A stretch of 64,000 bases of DNA from CAYNNQ01 sp964398785 (GCA_964398785.1 CAYNNQ010000001.1:113949-177948), one strand, 5' to 3'. Counted from the stretch's first letter, positions 41,134 through 50,718 are shown. Notes: generated by a model not told the origin, from the sequence alone. Translations and numbers: made by a program.

Positions 41134-42447
41134 ATGGAATTGGATATTGATTCTTTTATTCAGGGAAAGAGCAAAATTGCAGTCCTCGGGCTCGGTTATG
41201 TGGGATTGCCCTTGGCTGTCGCCTTGTCCGAGCATTTTTCCGTTCTTGGATACGATGTTTCCCGTTCCCGGGTTCGCGAGTTACGCGCTGGAGAGGATCA
41301 TACGCGAGAGGTGGAAGCCAAGCGCCTGCAAAACTCCATTTGTGAATTCACTCATGATCCCAGCCGGCTGCAGGAGGCGGGACTGATTATAGTGGCTGTG
41401 CCCACTCCCATAGACAACCATCGCCGCCCGGATCGGGGCCCTATTTTGTCCGCCTGCAAAAGTGTGGGGGAAAACATGTCTCCCGGAAGTGTAATTGTCT
41501 TTGAATCCACTGTTTATCCGGGCCTTACCGAGGAAGAATGCGTGCCTGTACTGGAGGAAGAATCCGGCCTCAAAAGCGGGATCGATTTCGCAGTGGGCTA
41601 TTCTCCGGAGAGGATCAATCCCGGAGACAAGGAGCATACACTGGAAAATATAATCAAGGTGGTTGCCGCCCAGGAGAGGAAAGTAACCGATTTTTTGGCC
41701 GAGATATATACCGCAGTTGTCCGGGCCGGTGTGCACAAGGCTCCAAACATCCGCACCGCCGAAGCGGCAAAGGTGATTGAAAATACCCAGCGGGATCTGA
41801 ATATCGCTCTTATGAATGAACTGGCAGTGATTTTCGATGAGATGGGTATAGATACCCGGGAGGTATTGGAAGCCGCGGGGACAAAATGGAATTTTTTACC
41901 TTTTTCCCCCGGGCTGGTGGGTGGACATTGCATAGGGGTGGATCCCTATTATCTGACTTTCAAGGCGGAATCCTTGAATTACCATCCCCAGGTTATCCTG
42001 TCCGGAAGGCGGATAAACGATCATATGGGCAAATTTGTAGCCGAACGCACGGTCAAGGAAATGATCAAGCGTAATTGCCGCATTCGCGGTTCCCGGGTGG
42101 GGGTTTTGGGTCTTTCCTTCAAGGAGGATGTCCCGGATCTGCGTAACACCCGGGTGGTGGACATAATATACGAACTCCAATCTTATTGTATCCAGGTACT
42201 GGTGCACGATCCCCTGGTCCAAGCCGAGGAAGCCAGCGCACAATATGGTATTGAACTTTGCTTTTGGCAGGAATTATCCGATCTGGATGCAGTAGTACTT
42301 GCTGTCGGACACAGGGAACTTGCCGTGCATTCCCGTGATTTCGCGCAGATGTTTAAAAATGAAGAAAACGGTACACTCGTGGATATTCGAGGTATTCTTC
42401 CCAAGGAAAGTATGCAGAATCAGAAATTCGGCTACTGGAGGCTTTGA
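41134..42447 (+). CDS. nucleotide-sugar dehydrogenase (TviB/WbpA-type)
   Basis: The 437-residue enzyme oxidises a UDP-hexose(-amine) to the uronic acid with two NAD+. KIAVLGLGYVGLPLAVALSE is the NAD site, VPTPIDNHRRPDRGPI and YSPERINPGDKEH are conserved, and the catalytic Cys is in GGHCIGVDPYYLT. The DRGP and INPGD spelling is nearer to UDP-N-acetyl-hexosamine 6-dehydrogenases (TviB, WbpA) than to UDP-glucose dehydrogenase. GAGGATAAAC sits before the ATG at 41134. It precedes the candidate selenoprotein by one base and presumably serves surface glycan or protein glycan synthesis. Confidence 0.87.
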   Translation: MELDIDSFIQGKSKIAVLGLGYVGLPLAVALSEHFSVLGYDVSRSRVRELRAGEDHTREVEAKRLQNSICEFTHDPSRLQEAGLIIVAVPTPIDNHRRPDRGPILSACKSVGENMSPGSVIVFESTVYPGLTEEECVPVLEEESGLKSGIDFAVGYSPERINPGDKEHTLENIIKVVAAQERKVTDFLAEIYTAVVRAGVHKAPNIRTAEAAKVIENTQRDLNIALMNELAVIFDEMGIDTREVLEAAGTKWNFLPFSPGLVGGHCIGVDPYYLTFKAESLNYHPQVILSGRRINDHMGKFVAERTVKEMIKRNCRIRGSRVGVLGLSFKEDVPDLRNTRVVDIIYELQSYCIQVLVHDPLVQAEEASAQYGIELCFWQELSDLDAVVLAVGHRELAVHSRDFAQMFKNEENGTLVDIRGILPKESMQNQKFGYWRL

Positions 42448-42448
42448 T

Positions 42449-42679
42449 ATGGGTGAGTCCCGTATTTTTCGCGTTGATTGCCGTGAGCATTGCTGAGCGG
42501 GATTTCGGGAGATGCGGGAATATCTCCGGGAAATGGAATGTAGTGATTGGCTTTATCTGCTCTGTACTCCGGAGCAGGAAGACAAGGTGCGTATTTTGGC
42601 CCGTAATTTACACGCCGGCGTGGAGATTTCCGAAAAAAGGGATAACCGTATTTTGTTGGCGGTATACAGATTATGTTAG
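42449..42679 (+). CDS. candidate TusA-like selenoprotein (in-frame UGA at codon 16)
   Basis: The reading frame starts at ATG 42449 behind a perfectly spaced GGAGG, reads MGESRIFRVDCREHC, meets TGA at 42494-42496, and continues in frame for 60 codons to a TAG at 42677 that overlaps the mqnB start. Read through, the 76 residues follow the TusA/SirA plan: strand (FRVDCRE), Cys motif, helix (GFREMREYLREM), strand (DWLYLLC), helix (DKVRILARNLHAGVEI), strand (NRILLAVYRL). The UGA falls just after the Cys of the CPxP-like motif, giving Cys-Sec. A hairpin follows the UGA. Known TusA proteins carry sulfur as a persulfide on that Cys. The alternative is a broken gene or a 55-residue product from ATG 42512, which has a poorly spaced Shine-Dalgarno. 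Confidence 0.55.
42503..42533 (+). promoter_or_regulatory. candidate bacterial SECIS hairpin
   Basis: GGAGAT (42508-42513) pairs with ATCTCC (42522-42527), extended by TTTC with GAAA across a small internal loop. The 8-base apical loop GCGGGAAT begins with G and starts 17 bases after the UGA, within the spacing known for bacterial SECIS elements. Confidence 0.5.
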
Positions 42680-43356
42680 CGGTGGTAGCGGCTACTGACA
42701 GGGAATTGTCCGCCTTTTTTTCCGCCCCCCGGGCTACTAACTGGGGAGAGGAGGGCAAAATAAATTGGGGAAAAGGGGCTTTTTTGTTTTTGAGCACCGG
42801 AGTGGGGGTTATAAACGCCGCTTCAGCATTGAGCGCCTTCTTATGCAGGTATTCCGTAAACGGGGTCCTCCATGTGGGGGTTGGCGGTAGCTATGATCCC
42901 AAGCGCCTTCCCCTGGGTTCCTTGTGTGTGGCGGAGCGGGAGGTATTGCCGGAATTCGGGGTTTTTTATTCCGGGAGGATCGTTAATTCAGGCCTTGGTT
43001 TTCCCCAGGCCCAGGTGGGGGAGAGGGACATTTTTGAAACTCTGTATCTTAGTCCGGAGCTGCAGGCGGAAAACATGCAGCTTTTATTGCCCGGCAAGGC
43101 ACACCGGGAAATTTTTTTGACTGTTTCCGGTGTGAGCGGGAACAGGAGCAGGGCGCTGGAGCTGGAAAAAACATACAGCGCCGGAGTGGAAAACATGGAA
43201 GGGTTTGCCTTGGCCCTGGTTGCTGGAAAGGCGGGTATCCCGTTTTTGCAGATCAGATCCATCTCCAATGCGGCTGGCTCCAGGGAGAGAAAGGACTGGG
43301 ATTTTTCCGCGGCCTTTAGTTCCCTGGGTGAATTGGCTGAACAATTATTCCAGTAG
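42673..43356 (+). CDS. mqnB: futalosine hydrolase
   Basis: The 227-residue nucleosidase cleaves futalosine to dehypoxanthine futalosine in the alternative menaquinone pathway. It is a member of the nucleoside phosphorylase/MTAN fold: MLAVVAATDRELSAF, STGVGVINAASAL, HVGVGGSYDPKRLPLGSLCV, and VENMEGFALALVAGKAGIPFLQIRSISNAAG with the conserved Glu and Asn. The start overlaps the preceding small gene by 7 bases, and mqnD follows 20 bases after the stop. Confidence 0.9.
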   Translation: MLAVVAATDRELSAFFSAPRATNWGEEGKINWGKGAFLFLSTGVGVINAASALSAFLCRYSVNGVLHVGVGGSYDPKRLPLGSLCVAEREVLPEFGVFYSGRIVNSGLGFPQAQVGERDIFETLYLSPELQAENMQLLLPGKAHREIFLTVSGVSGNRSRALELEKTYSAGVENMEGFALALVAGKAGIPFLQIRSISNAAGSRERKDWDFSAAFSSLGELAEQLFQ

Positions 43357-43376
43357 GCCTTATACGGGAATGGTTA

Positions 43377-44168
43377 ATGAACGGGCATAATGGGTTGAAA
43401 GTCGGAATTTCCCCCTGTCCCAATGATTCCTATATATTCGGGGCGTGGATACTCGGTTTTGTCCCCGATGTGATTGGGACCCGGACCCGCTTTTTCTGGG
43501 AGGATGTACAGACTTTGAATGAAAAAGCCGGACAAGGGGATGGGGATGTCCTTAAGGTATCTGCTGCTGTGGCTGTTCATTTACCACGGGAGTATAAGAT
43601 CCTGGAAGCGGGAGGGGCATTTGGTCTGCAGCACGGCCCTAAGCTCATAACCAGGTCCGATTTCTGCGGTCGTCCGGAGAGTATAGCTGTTCCTGGAATG
43701 GACACTTCCGCCTATGCTTTTTTGCAGGCGGCGTTTGACGGGGATTTTATCCCCCGTCCCATGCCTTTTGATCAAATAATACCGGCCGTGCAAAAGGGTA
43801 AAGTACAGGGCGGGGTGCTTATCCACGAAGCGGCGCTGATTTTTGAGCAGCATGGTTTGCAACTTTTTCTGGATTTGGGGGAATGGTGGTTTCAGAATTC
43901 CGGAGGGCTGCCAATCCCCTTGGGTTGCATAGTTGCCCGGGAAAAAAAAGACCCCTTCGGAATCGAGCGCACGATAAAGCAAAGTATTGACTATGCCCGT
44001 AATAACCCTCATGATATTTTTCCCTTGGCATCCGGCTTGGCCCAGGAACTGAGTGCGGATGTCTTGCACAAGCATATAAAAGCCTACGTGAATGATTTTT
44101 CTTACAAAATGGGCGGGAAGGGAAAAGAATCCTTGGAATTTTTGAAGGCAATGTCCTCTCCTTTTTAA
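43377..44168 (+). CDS. mqnD: 1,4-dihydroxy-6-naphthoate synthase
   Basis: The 263-residue enzyme forms the bicyclic naphthoate precursor of menaquinone. It has a periplasmic-binding-protein-like fold: KVGISPCPNDSYIFGAW near the start, VLKVSAAVAVHLPREYKIL, PRPMPFDQIIPAVQKGKVQGGVLIHEAAL and GGLPIPLGCIVARE, all typical of MqnD. It lacks a signal peptide, as expected for a cytoplasmic enzyme. With mqnB directly upstream and a methyltransferase and prenyl synthase close by, it belongs to a menaquinone cluster. Confidence 0.93.
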   Translation: MNGHNGLKVGISPCPNDSYIFGAWILGFVPDVIGTRTRFFWEDVQTLNEKAGQGDGDVLKVSAAVAVHLPREYKILEAGGAFGLQHGPKLITRSDFCGRPESIAVPGMDTSAYAFLQAAFDGDFIPRPMPFDQIIPAVQKGKVQGGVLIHEAALIFEQHGLQLFLDLGEWWFQNSGGLPIPLGCIVAREKKDPFGIERTIKQSIDYARNNPHDIFPLASGLAQELSADVLHKHIKAYVNDFSYKMGGKGKESLEFLKAMSSPF

Positions 44169-44206
44169 AGACAACTAATCCAAGAAAGTGATGTAGCAAA
44201 GTCCCA

Positions 44207-45187
44207 GTGTCAGAAGCAATTAACCATATCCAGGAATATATCCAACGGGAGATCCCGTTGATCAACAGTATACTGCGCAAGCAGACCCAGGGACTTAATC
44301 CCTTGGTACGGGAAGTGGCCGAGCATGTTTTGGAGGCCGGGGGCAAGCGTTTGCGTCCCCTGCTTACTATCCTCTCCGCTCGCTGTTTTCACCCGGACCC
44401 GGAAAATCTGTATGAAATGGGCTGCGCATTGGAACTCTTGCATTCGGCTACCCTGATGCATGACGATATCCTGGATAACTCCGATATCCGGCGAGGACGC
44501 AAATCCGCGCACGTGGTTTTCGGCGTGGACAGGACAGTTCTGGCCGGGGATGCTCTGCTCGCCCTGGCCAATCTAATTGTATCCGGATACGGGGACCCGG
44601 AACTGACCCAGTGTATTTCCGAGGCCATTTTGCAGACAGCCACCGGGGAGACCGAAGAGATATTCTGGACGCGTAAATCCAATCTGGACCGGGAAAACTA
44701 CCTGCAGATCATCCGGGGCAAAACCGCTTATCTGATTCAGGCCTCCTGCAAATGTGGCGGGCTGCTTGCTGGGGCGCGGAGGGACAGAGTAGAACAATGC
44801 AGTGAATATGGCTTCAATATAGGGATCGCCTTTCAGTTGGTGGACGATGCCATGGATTACACTGCGGATTCCTCTACCTCGGGGAAACCGTTGGGCGGGG
44901 ATCTGGCCGAAGGAAAACTGACCCTTCCCTTTATTCTGTATTTGAATTCCCTGAAACAGGAGGAAAAAAGCGGGCTTTTGGCCAAAATGGCTGCAGACAG
45001 TTTTACCAAGGAGGAAAGAGATGATCTCATCCTCCGGGTACAAAATGGGGGATTCGCTAATCAGGTGCGCAGGGAGGCGGAGACTTATATCCAGAAGGCC
45101 CGGGAATCTTTGCGGGGTTTCCCTCCCTCCGAGGCAAAAACAGTGCTGGAAAAGATCACTGAAGTTATTCTTTACCGTAATTATTAA
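44207..45187 (+). CDS. polyprenyl diphosphate synthase (trans, long chain)
   Basis: The 326-residue protein makes the polyprenyl side chain, here probably for menaquinone. GGKRLRPLLTILSAR, the first Asp-rich motif LMHDDILDNSDIRRG and the second QLVDDAMDYT are clear, as are KTAYLIQASCKCGG and GKLTLPFILYL. The bulkiness of residues before the first motif would set chain length, which I cannot judge. The start is GTG at 44207 with no clear Shine-Dalgarno. It could be called IspB-like. Confidence 0.92.
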   Translation: MSEAINHIQEYIQREIPLINSILRKQTQGLNPLVREVAEHVLEAGGKRLRPLLTILSARCFHPDPENLYEMGCALELLHSATLMHDDILDNSDIRRGRKSAHVVFGVDRTVLAGDALLALANLIVSGYGDPELTQCISEAILQTATGETEEIFWTRKSNLDRENYLQIIRGKTAYLIQASCKCGGLLAGARRDRVEQCSEYGFNIGIAFQLVDDAMDYTADSSTSGKPLGGDLAEGKLTLPFILYLNSLKQEEKSGLLAKMAADSFTKEERDDLILRVQNGGFANQVRREAETYIQKARESLRGFPPSEAKTVLEKITEVILYRNY

Positions 45188-45196
45188 AGGCGATCT

Positions 45197-47698
45197 ATGG
45201 CTTCCAAAATAACCCACAAAATCCAGACCTCTTTGCGTGATGTCCTCAAGGTCTCTTTCCCTCCCAGCATGAATGGACTCTTACAAGAGGCCTCCAAACC
45301 GTACCCCGATTTTGAGAATATCGCCTCCCTTATCAGGACCGATCCGGGACTGGCCACAACAGTAATCTCTCTGGTCAATTCAGCTGCTTATTCCCTAAAG
45401 GAAAGAGTCTCCGACCTTAAAAGGGCTGCGGTGATTCTGGGTAGCAACGAAATACTTAAATTGGCTATTTCCGCCACTTTTGTACGTAATATTCAGAAAA
45501 AAACCGGGAAAAAACTGGGGTTTATAAACTGGCGCAAGATTGTCTGGGCCGCAGGGGCCGCGGAATTGATTGCCCGCCAGATTTGTCCGCAAAAATCCAG
45601 ACAGGTGTATTTGGCTGCGTTGCTCAAGGACCTTTCCCTGATGCTTATTTGTCTTTTTGATAACGAAACCCTGGAGGAGGCTCGAAAGGTTGTTTGCCCG
45701 GAGGAAAAGGGCGAGGATTTTATCCAGGCTGATAACGGGCAACTGGAGAGGGAAATGGCCGCGTGGGGAATGGACCATACCGAATTGACCCGAAAGATTT
45801 TGGAGGGCTGGAATTTTCCCCGGGAGAGCTGTGGATATATGGCCGGCCATCATGATCTGCAGGCAGTGGACGAGGCTTCGCCCGGGATGCAGGCAGTAAT
45901 CATCGGGGCCTATTGGGCGGAACTGGAACTTTCCCAACAAAAGGACATAAACGGGGTCCTGCAATTACGTTCTATAATGGGACGTCTTCCGGGATTGGCC
46001 GAATTGGATTTCGAAGAGTTGCGCAAGGAAATCGCCGCCAATTTCAAGGCAATTTGCTCCAATCTGGGCATAAGCGAAGAGAGCGAAGTGGAGCGTTTGT
46101 ACGATTGTTCTCTGGCGAAAATCCAGGATTTCTATTTTATGGCCCAGGGAGTGGAGCAGATAAATGATTCCCTGGACATTGTTTTGCAGCAAATCGCCCA
46201 ACATTTGTTCTGGCTCTGGGGGATCCAGGAGTTTCGGGCGGCTTTACGTTCGCCCATCACCGGCCACTATCACCTCTATAATTTTCAGGGAAAGGAAGAC
46301 CTGCAGGTGGTCCGGGAAACAAGTGAATCCCGGGAACTAAGAACCGAGGGGAAATCCGGGGAAACAGAGATCGAGGTCCTCACCGCCTCCGGTAATTATG
46401 GTTTTTTCTGGATCAAAGACGAGGTTTTGCCTGACGGGGATTGCCGTGCACTTTTCCTTTATTTCCGTCTCCTTTCCCGAAGTTATGAGGTTTATTACTT
46501 GCACAGGCGGGACATGAGTGGGAAAGCACAGATGATGGACCTATTACCGGTCGGGGTCGCCCGGATGGACAAACAGGGCCTGGTGGTCCAGGCCAATCCC
46601 AAGTTTTGTCGTTTTGCGGGCCGGCAGTCTGTGCCCGAGGGAGAGTATTTCGCCCATATCCTGCCCATAAAGGAAGAACTCCTCCAGGACAGGGAGTGGG
46701 GGATATTCATGTCCGGAAACAGCGAGAGATACAGCCGCCTATTCTGTCCTTTGACCCCGGAGGGGGGAGAATACACCTGCTGGCACATAGCTGCGCATCG
46801 AATTACTTTGGAGGGATCGGAACAGGTAATGGCCCTTATGGAGGATATTTCGGGCATCACCACCTTGGAAGAAGATGTCTTGAGACAGCGGGAGTTCATG
46901 CAGGCCATGCTGGAGAGCATGCAGGATATCGTCCTTACCGTGGATAATCAGGGCAATATACTTTATGCCTCACCCCGCCTGGGTAAGGATCTTATTGGTA
47001 AGAATATTTTCCGGGTGGCGACTCCTTCTGGTTTTGTCCCTTTTAAATGGGGTCCGGAAATACTGGAGGACAATTCTTCTCCTGTGGAGGTCACTTTCGA
47101 TAGTGGAAAGGATATCTGGTCTCTGGAATTATTGATAACCCGTTTAAGCGGCGGAGATCCTCGGTATCTTGTGGTGGCCCGCGATTTGACCACCATTCGT
47201 CGACTGGAGCAAAAGGTCAAACGCCAGGCAGTGTTTGATGGATTGACCAATATCTATAATCGGCGGCAACTGGAGATATTCTTGAACAGGGAGGTTCCCC
47301 GGGCGAAAAGGACGGGTGGGGAACTGGGCATGATTTTCGTGGACATGGACCGCTTCAAGGATTTCAACGACCGTTTCGGTCATCAGGGAGGGGACAAGGC
47401 ACTGATTCTCCTGGCGGATATCCTGCGTTCCCAGTCCAGAAGCGGCACGGATTTCCCTTGCCGCTACGGAGGAGACGAATTCATCCTTTTGGCTTCGGAG
47501 ACCAGTGAGTCTGGTCTGGAGCAGCTGGCCACCCGGATTCGGGATAAATTTTATGGACATTATCCCCGCGAGATGAGCTTGAGTATCGGCATGGCCTTTC
47601 TCCGGGAAGGTGAATCCGGGGAGGATTTGTTGAAGAGGGCGGATATGGCCGCGTACACGGCCAAGGAAAACGGCGGAAACATGCTTATTTGGGGGTAA
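45197..47698 (+). CDS. HDOD-PAS-PAS-GGDEF signalling protein
   Basis: The 833-residue protein begins with an HDOD domain (residues about 15-215: FPPSMNGLLQEA, IASLIRTDPGLATTVISLVNSAAY, AAVILGSNEILKLAI). Two PAS-like stretches follow (MMDLLPVGVARMDKQGLVVQANPKFC near 437-456 and MLESMQDIVLTVDNQGNILYASPRLG near 573-598). The C-terminal diguanylate cyclase domain has GMIFVDMDRFKDFNDRFGHQGGDKAL and RYGGDEF intact. The inhibitory RxxD is absent since the residue three before the Asp is Ser. It should make cyclic di-GMP in response to an unknown cue. No membrane segment is seen, so it is cytoplasmic. Confidence 0.87.
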   Translation: MASKITHKIQTSLRDVLKVSFPPSMNGLLQEASKPYPDFENIASLIRTDPGLATTVISLVNSAAYSLKERVSDLKRAAVILGSNEILKLAISATFVRNIQKKTGKKLGFINWRKIVWAAGAAELIARQICPQKSRQVYLAALLKDLSLMLICLFDNETLEEARKVVCPEEKGEDFIQADNGQLEREMAAWGMDHTELTRKILEGWNFPRESCGYMAGHHDLQAVDEASPGMQAVIIGAYWAELELSQQKDINGVLQLRSIMGRLPGLAELDFEELRKEIAANFKAICSNLGISEESEVERLYDCSLAKIQDFYFMAQGVEQINDSLDIVLQQIAQHLFWLWGIQEFRAALRSPITGHYHLYNFQGKEDLQVVRETSESRELRTEGKSGETEIEVLTASGNYGFFWIKDEVLPDGDCRALFLYFRLLSRSYEVYYLHRRDMSGKAQMMDLLPVGVARMDKQGLVVQANPKFCRFAGRQSVPEGEYFAHILPIKEELLQDREWGIFMSGNSERYSRLFCPLTPEGGEYTCWHIAAHRITLEGSEQVMALMEDISGITTLEEDVLRQREFMQAMLESMQDIVLTVDNQGNILYASPRLGKDLIGKNIFRVATPSGFVPFKWGPEILEDNSSPVEVTFDSGKDIWSLELLITRLSGGDPRYLVVARDLTTIRRLEQKVKRQAVFDGLTNIYNRRQLEIFLNREVPRAKRTGGELGMIFVDMDRFKDFNDRFGHQGGDKALILLADILRSQSRSGTDFPCRYGGDEFILLASETSESGLEQLATRIRDKFYGHYPREMSLSIGMAFLREGESGEDLLKRADMAAYTAKENGGNMLIWG

Positions 47699-47706
47699 GA
47701 GGTCCC

Positions 47707-50700
47707 ATGGCCTACAGGATTGAGGTGGCTTTACGCAAAGATGTACGGGATGTGCGCGGGGAAAAAGTAGCCCGTTCCATTCGCCGGGATCTGGGAATCG
47801 GGGTCAACGGAGTACGAATAATCCAGGTATATAGCGTGGCCGGGATAGACTCCGGGGCTGTGGACAAGATTTTGTCCAGCCAGGCACTGCATGATCCGGT
47901 ATTGCATGTGGTTTCCCGACAGCCTATGGCCCGGGGGTTTGACTGGGCTGTGGAAGTGGGCTTCAAGCCGGGTGTTACGGACAATGAAGGACGCACCGCC
48001 CAATCCACCCTGCGCATGCTTCCCGGCCTGGAACGGGAGAATTATCCGCACTTGGCCGTGTATACTTCGGAGCAATATCTTTTGGAAGGGGATCTCCAAG
48101 AGAAGGACGTACACAGGATTTCCAGGGAGTTTTTGGCCAACGAGCTTATTCAGCGCTTTTCCTGCAAGAGTGCCCGTGAATGGGAAGCCGCACCCGGATT
48201 CGATATTACGGAACCACGCGTTACCGGAGAGGCCAGTAATGAAGTACAAAACATCCGGTTGCAGGGATTATCCGATGACGCACTCATGCATTTGAGTCAG
48301 AGCAAGGTCTTGGCCCTGTCATTGGCTGAGATGCGGGAAATACGCGAGCATTTTGCCTCCCCGCGGGTCCGGGAGATGCGCAGCAGACTCGGACTGGGCG
48401 GGGAACCTACGGATGCGGATCTGGAGTGTCTGGCCCAGACCTGGTCGGAACATTGCAAACATAAAATTTTCAACGCCCGTATATATTACCGGGATCAAAG
48501 CAGAGATAAAAAACAGGAAATCGACAGCCTGTTCAAGACTTATCTGGCAGCGAGTACTGAGGATATCCGCAGAAATAAAGGGGATACGGATTTTTGCCGT
48601 TCGGTTTTCCGGGATAATGCCGGGGTTGTTTCCTTCAGCCCGGAACTGGATGTGTGTATCAAAGTCGAGACCCACAACAGCCCTTCCGCTCTGGATCCAT
48701 ACGGTGGGGCTCTTACCGGTATTGTCGGGGTAAACAGGGATCCCATGGGCACCGGCATGGGGGCCAACCTCCTGTGCAACACGGATGTCTTTTGCTTTGC
48801 TTCCCCTTTTCACAGCCAGGCCCTACCCCCCAGGCTTTTGCATCCCAAGAGGGTCCTGGAGGGTGTTCGGGAAGGGGTGGAACACGGGGGGAACAAATCT
48901 GGTATTCCCACCGTGAACGGGGCTGTGGTCTTTGAACCCCGTTATTTGGGAAAGCCTCTGGTTTTTTGCGGGACGGTCGGATCTATACCCGCCCGGATAA
49001 ACGGCAAGCCGGGGTTCGCCAAAAAGGCCCATCCCGGGGATAAGATAGTCATGGCCGGGGGCAGGATCGGTAAGGACGGGATCCACGGGGCCACTTTCTC
49101 TTCCGAGGAGCTGCATGAAGGCTCGCCGGCCACGGCTGTGCAGATAGGGGACCCCATCACCCAGCGCAAGATGTACGACTTTATTCTGCGTGCCCGGGAT
49201 CTGGGCCTGTACAATGCCATAACCGATAACGGTGCCGGCGGTCTCTCTTCTTCGGTGGGGGAGATGGCTGAGGATTGCGGTGGTTGTGATATGGATCTCG
49301 CCCAGGCCCCGCTTAAGTACGACGGGCTGAAGCCTTGGGAAATTCTCCTTTCCGAGGCCCAGGAGCGTATGACCCTGGCTGTTCCTCCGGAAAAGGAAGA
49401 GAATTTTGTCCAGCTGGCCCGGGAAATGGATGTCCAAGTGTCGATTCTGGGTGAGTTTAACGCCTCCGGTTTGTTTTACGTGCGTTACGGGGAAAAGCCG
49501 GTCGCCTGCCTGGATATGCACTTTATGCATCACGGCGTTCCCCAGATGGAACTGCAGGCCGAATGGTCTCCCCCTGCAGAAGGGGTTGAGGCGGAAGTTC
49601 CGGGAAGTGCTTGCCAGGATCGGGCAAAAACCCTTTTGGACATGCTCTCCCGCCTGAATATATGTTCCCGGGAGTATATAATACGCCAGTATGACCACGA
49701 AGTGCAGGGGGGGAGCGTGATCAAGCCCCTGGTGGGCAAGGAATGTGATGCTCCCGGTGATGCGGCCGTGCTCCGGCCGGATCTGTACACTTCCCGGGGC
49801 TTGGTTTTGGGGTGCGGGATCTGTCCGCGCTACAGCGATCTGGATACGTACTGGATGATGGCCAACTGCATTGATGAAGCTGTCCGTAATTGCGTGGCCG
49901 TAGGCGCTGATGTGGATTATATGGCCGGCGTGGACAATTTTTGCTGGTGTGATCCCGTGTATTCGGAAAAGACTCCGGACGGTCGGTATAAATTGGCCCA
50001 GCTGGTCCGGGCGGGGCAGGCCCTGGCCCATTATACCCGGGGGTTCGGAGTTCCCTGCATTTCCGGGAAGGATTCCATGAAAAACGACTATACCGGCGGA
50101 GGGACCAAGATCTCCATTCCTCCTACTGTGCTTTTTTCTGTTGTGGGGGTTATCCCGGAAGTCCAAAGGACGATCTCTTCGGATTTCAAAAAACCGGGGG
50201 AGTTGGTCTACATCCTGGGGGTGACCCGGGATGAGCTGGGAGGCAGTGAATTTGCCGGCCAATTCGGACTCCGGGGGGGACGAGTCCCACAAGTAGATCT
50301 CTTGTCTGCCAGGAGGAGGTACCGCTCTTTTTACCTTGCGGTTTCCCGGGGGTTGGTCACGGCGGCCCATGATGCATCAGACGGAGGCCTGGGGGTGGCC
50401 TTGGCGGAAATGTGTTTGGGTGGTCGTGTCGGGGCAAGCATAGATGTGCAGGACATACCGATTTCCGGTAGACTGGATGCGGAGCGTATCCTGTACAGTG
50501 AATCCGCTAGTCGCCTGTTGGCAACAGTGCCCCGGGAAAATGCGACCGAATTTGAAGACCTGTTTGCCGGGCAGAAATTTGCCTGTGTGGGAAAGACCAC
50601 GTCAGATGAGGGGCTGGCTTTCTATCACGGCGGCTCTTTTCTTTTTGAAGCGGCAATCTCCAAGTTGCAAACGGCCTGGAAAGGGACATTGGATTTTTGA
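47707..50700 (+). CDS. purL: phosphoribosylformylglycinamidine synthase, PurS-PurL fusion type
   Basis: The 997-residue protein converts FGAR to FGAM in purine synthesis. Residues 1-160 contain PurS-like repeats (RIEVALRKDVRDVRGEKVARSIRRDLG). The PurL core follows with TWSEHCKHKIFNARI, ETHNSPSALDPYGGALTGIVGVNRDPMGTG and GGRIGKDGIHGATFSSEEL, then the duplicated half with GISGKDSMKNDYTGGG-like CISGKDSMKNDY. No glutaminase domain is present, so a separate PurQ is needed. ATG 47707 with AAGAGG fits the family start. It overlaps no gene and lies 8 bases after the GGDEF gene. Confidence 0.94.
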   Translation: MAYRIEVALRKDVRDVRGEKVARSIRRDLGIGVNGVRIIQVYSVAGIDSGAVDKILSSQALHDPVLHVVSRQPMARGFDWAVEVGFKPGVTDNEGRTAQSTLRMLPGLERENYPHLAVYTSEQYLLEGDLQEKDVHRISREFLANELIQRFSCKSAREWEAAPGFDITEPRVTGEASNEVQNIRLQGLSDDALMHLSQSKVLALSLAEMREIREHFASPRVREMRSRLGLGGEPTDADLECLAQTWSEHCKHKIFNARIYYRDQSRDKKQEIDSLFKTYLAASTEDIRRNKGDTDFCRSVFRDNAGVVSFSPELDVCIKVETHNSPSALDPYGGALTGIVGVNRDPMGTGMGANLLCNTDVFCFASPFHSQALPPRLLHPKRVLEGVREGVEHGGNKSGIPTVNGAVVFEPRYLGKPLVFCGTVGSIPARINGKPGFAKKAHPGDKIVMAGGRIGKDGIHGATFSSEELHEGSPATAVQIGDPITQRKMYDFILRARDLGLYNAITDNGAGGLSSSVGEMAEDCGGCDMDLAQAPLKYDGLKPWEILLSEAQERMTLAVPPEKEENFVQLAREMDVQVSILGEFNASGLFYVRYGEKPVACLDMHFMHHGVPQMELQAEWSPPAEGVEAEVPGSACQDRAKTLLDMLSRLNICSREYIIRQYDHEVQGGSVIKPLVGKECDAPGDAAVLRPDLYTSRGLVLGCGICPRYSDLDTYWMMANCIDEAVRNCVAVGADVDYMAGVDNFCWCDPVYSEKTPDGRYKLAQLVRAGQALAHYTRGFGVPCISGKDSMKNDYTGGGTKISIPPTVLFSVVGVIPEVQRTISSDFKKPGELVYILGVTRDELGGSEFAGQFGLRGGRVPQVDLLSARRRYRSFYLAVSRGLVTAAHDASDGGLGVALAEMCLGGRVGASIDVQDIPISGRLDAERILYSESASRLLATVPRENATEFEDLFAGQKFACVGKTTSDEGLAFYHGGSFLFEAAISKLQTAWKGTLDF

Positions 50701-50718
50701 TGTACCGGGCCCGGAAAA

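Noticed and set aside
42512..42679. Independent 55-residue gene starting at ATG 42512
   Set aside because: Its only GGGAG is directly next to the ATG, while ATG 42449 in the same frame has a perfect GGAGG. The read-through form also completes a TusA-like fold.
48823..50370. 515-residue open frame on the minus strand
   Set aside because: It lies wholly opposite purL, has Pro/Arg/His-rich composition typical of a shadow frame, and shows no recognisable domain.
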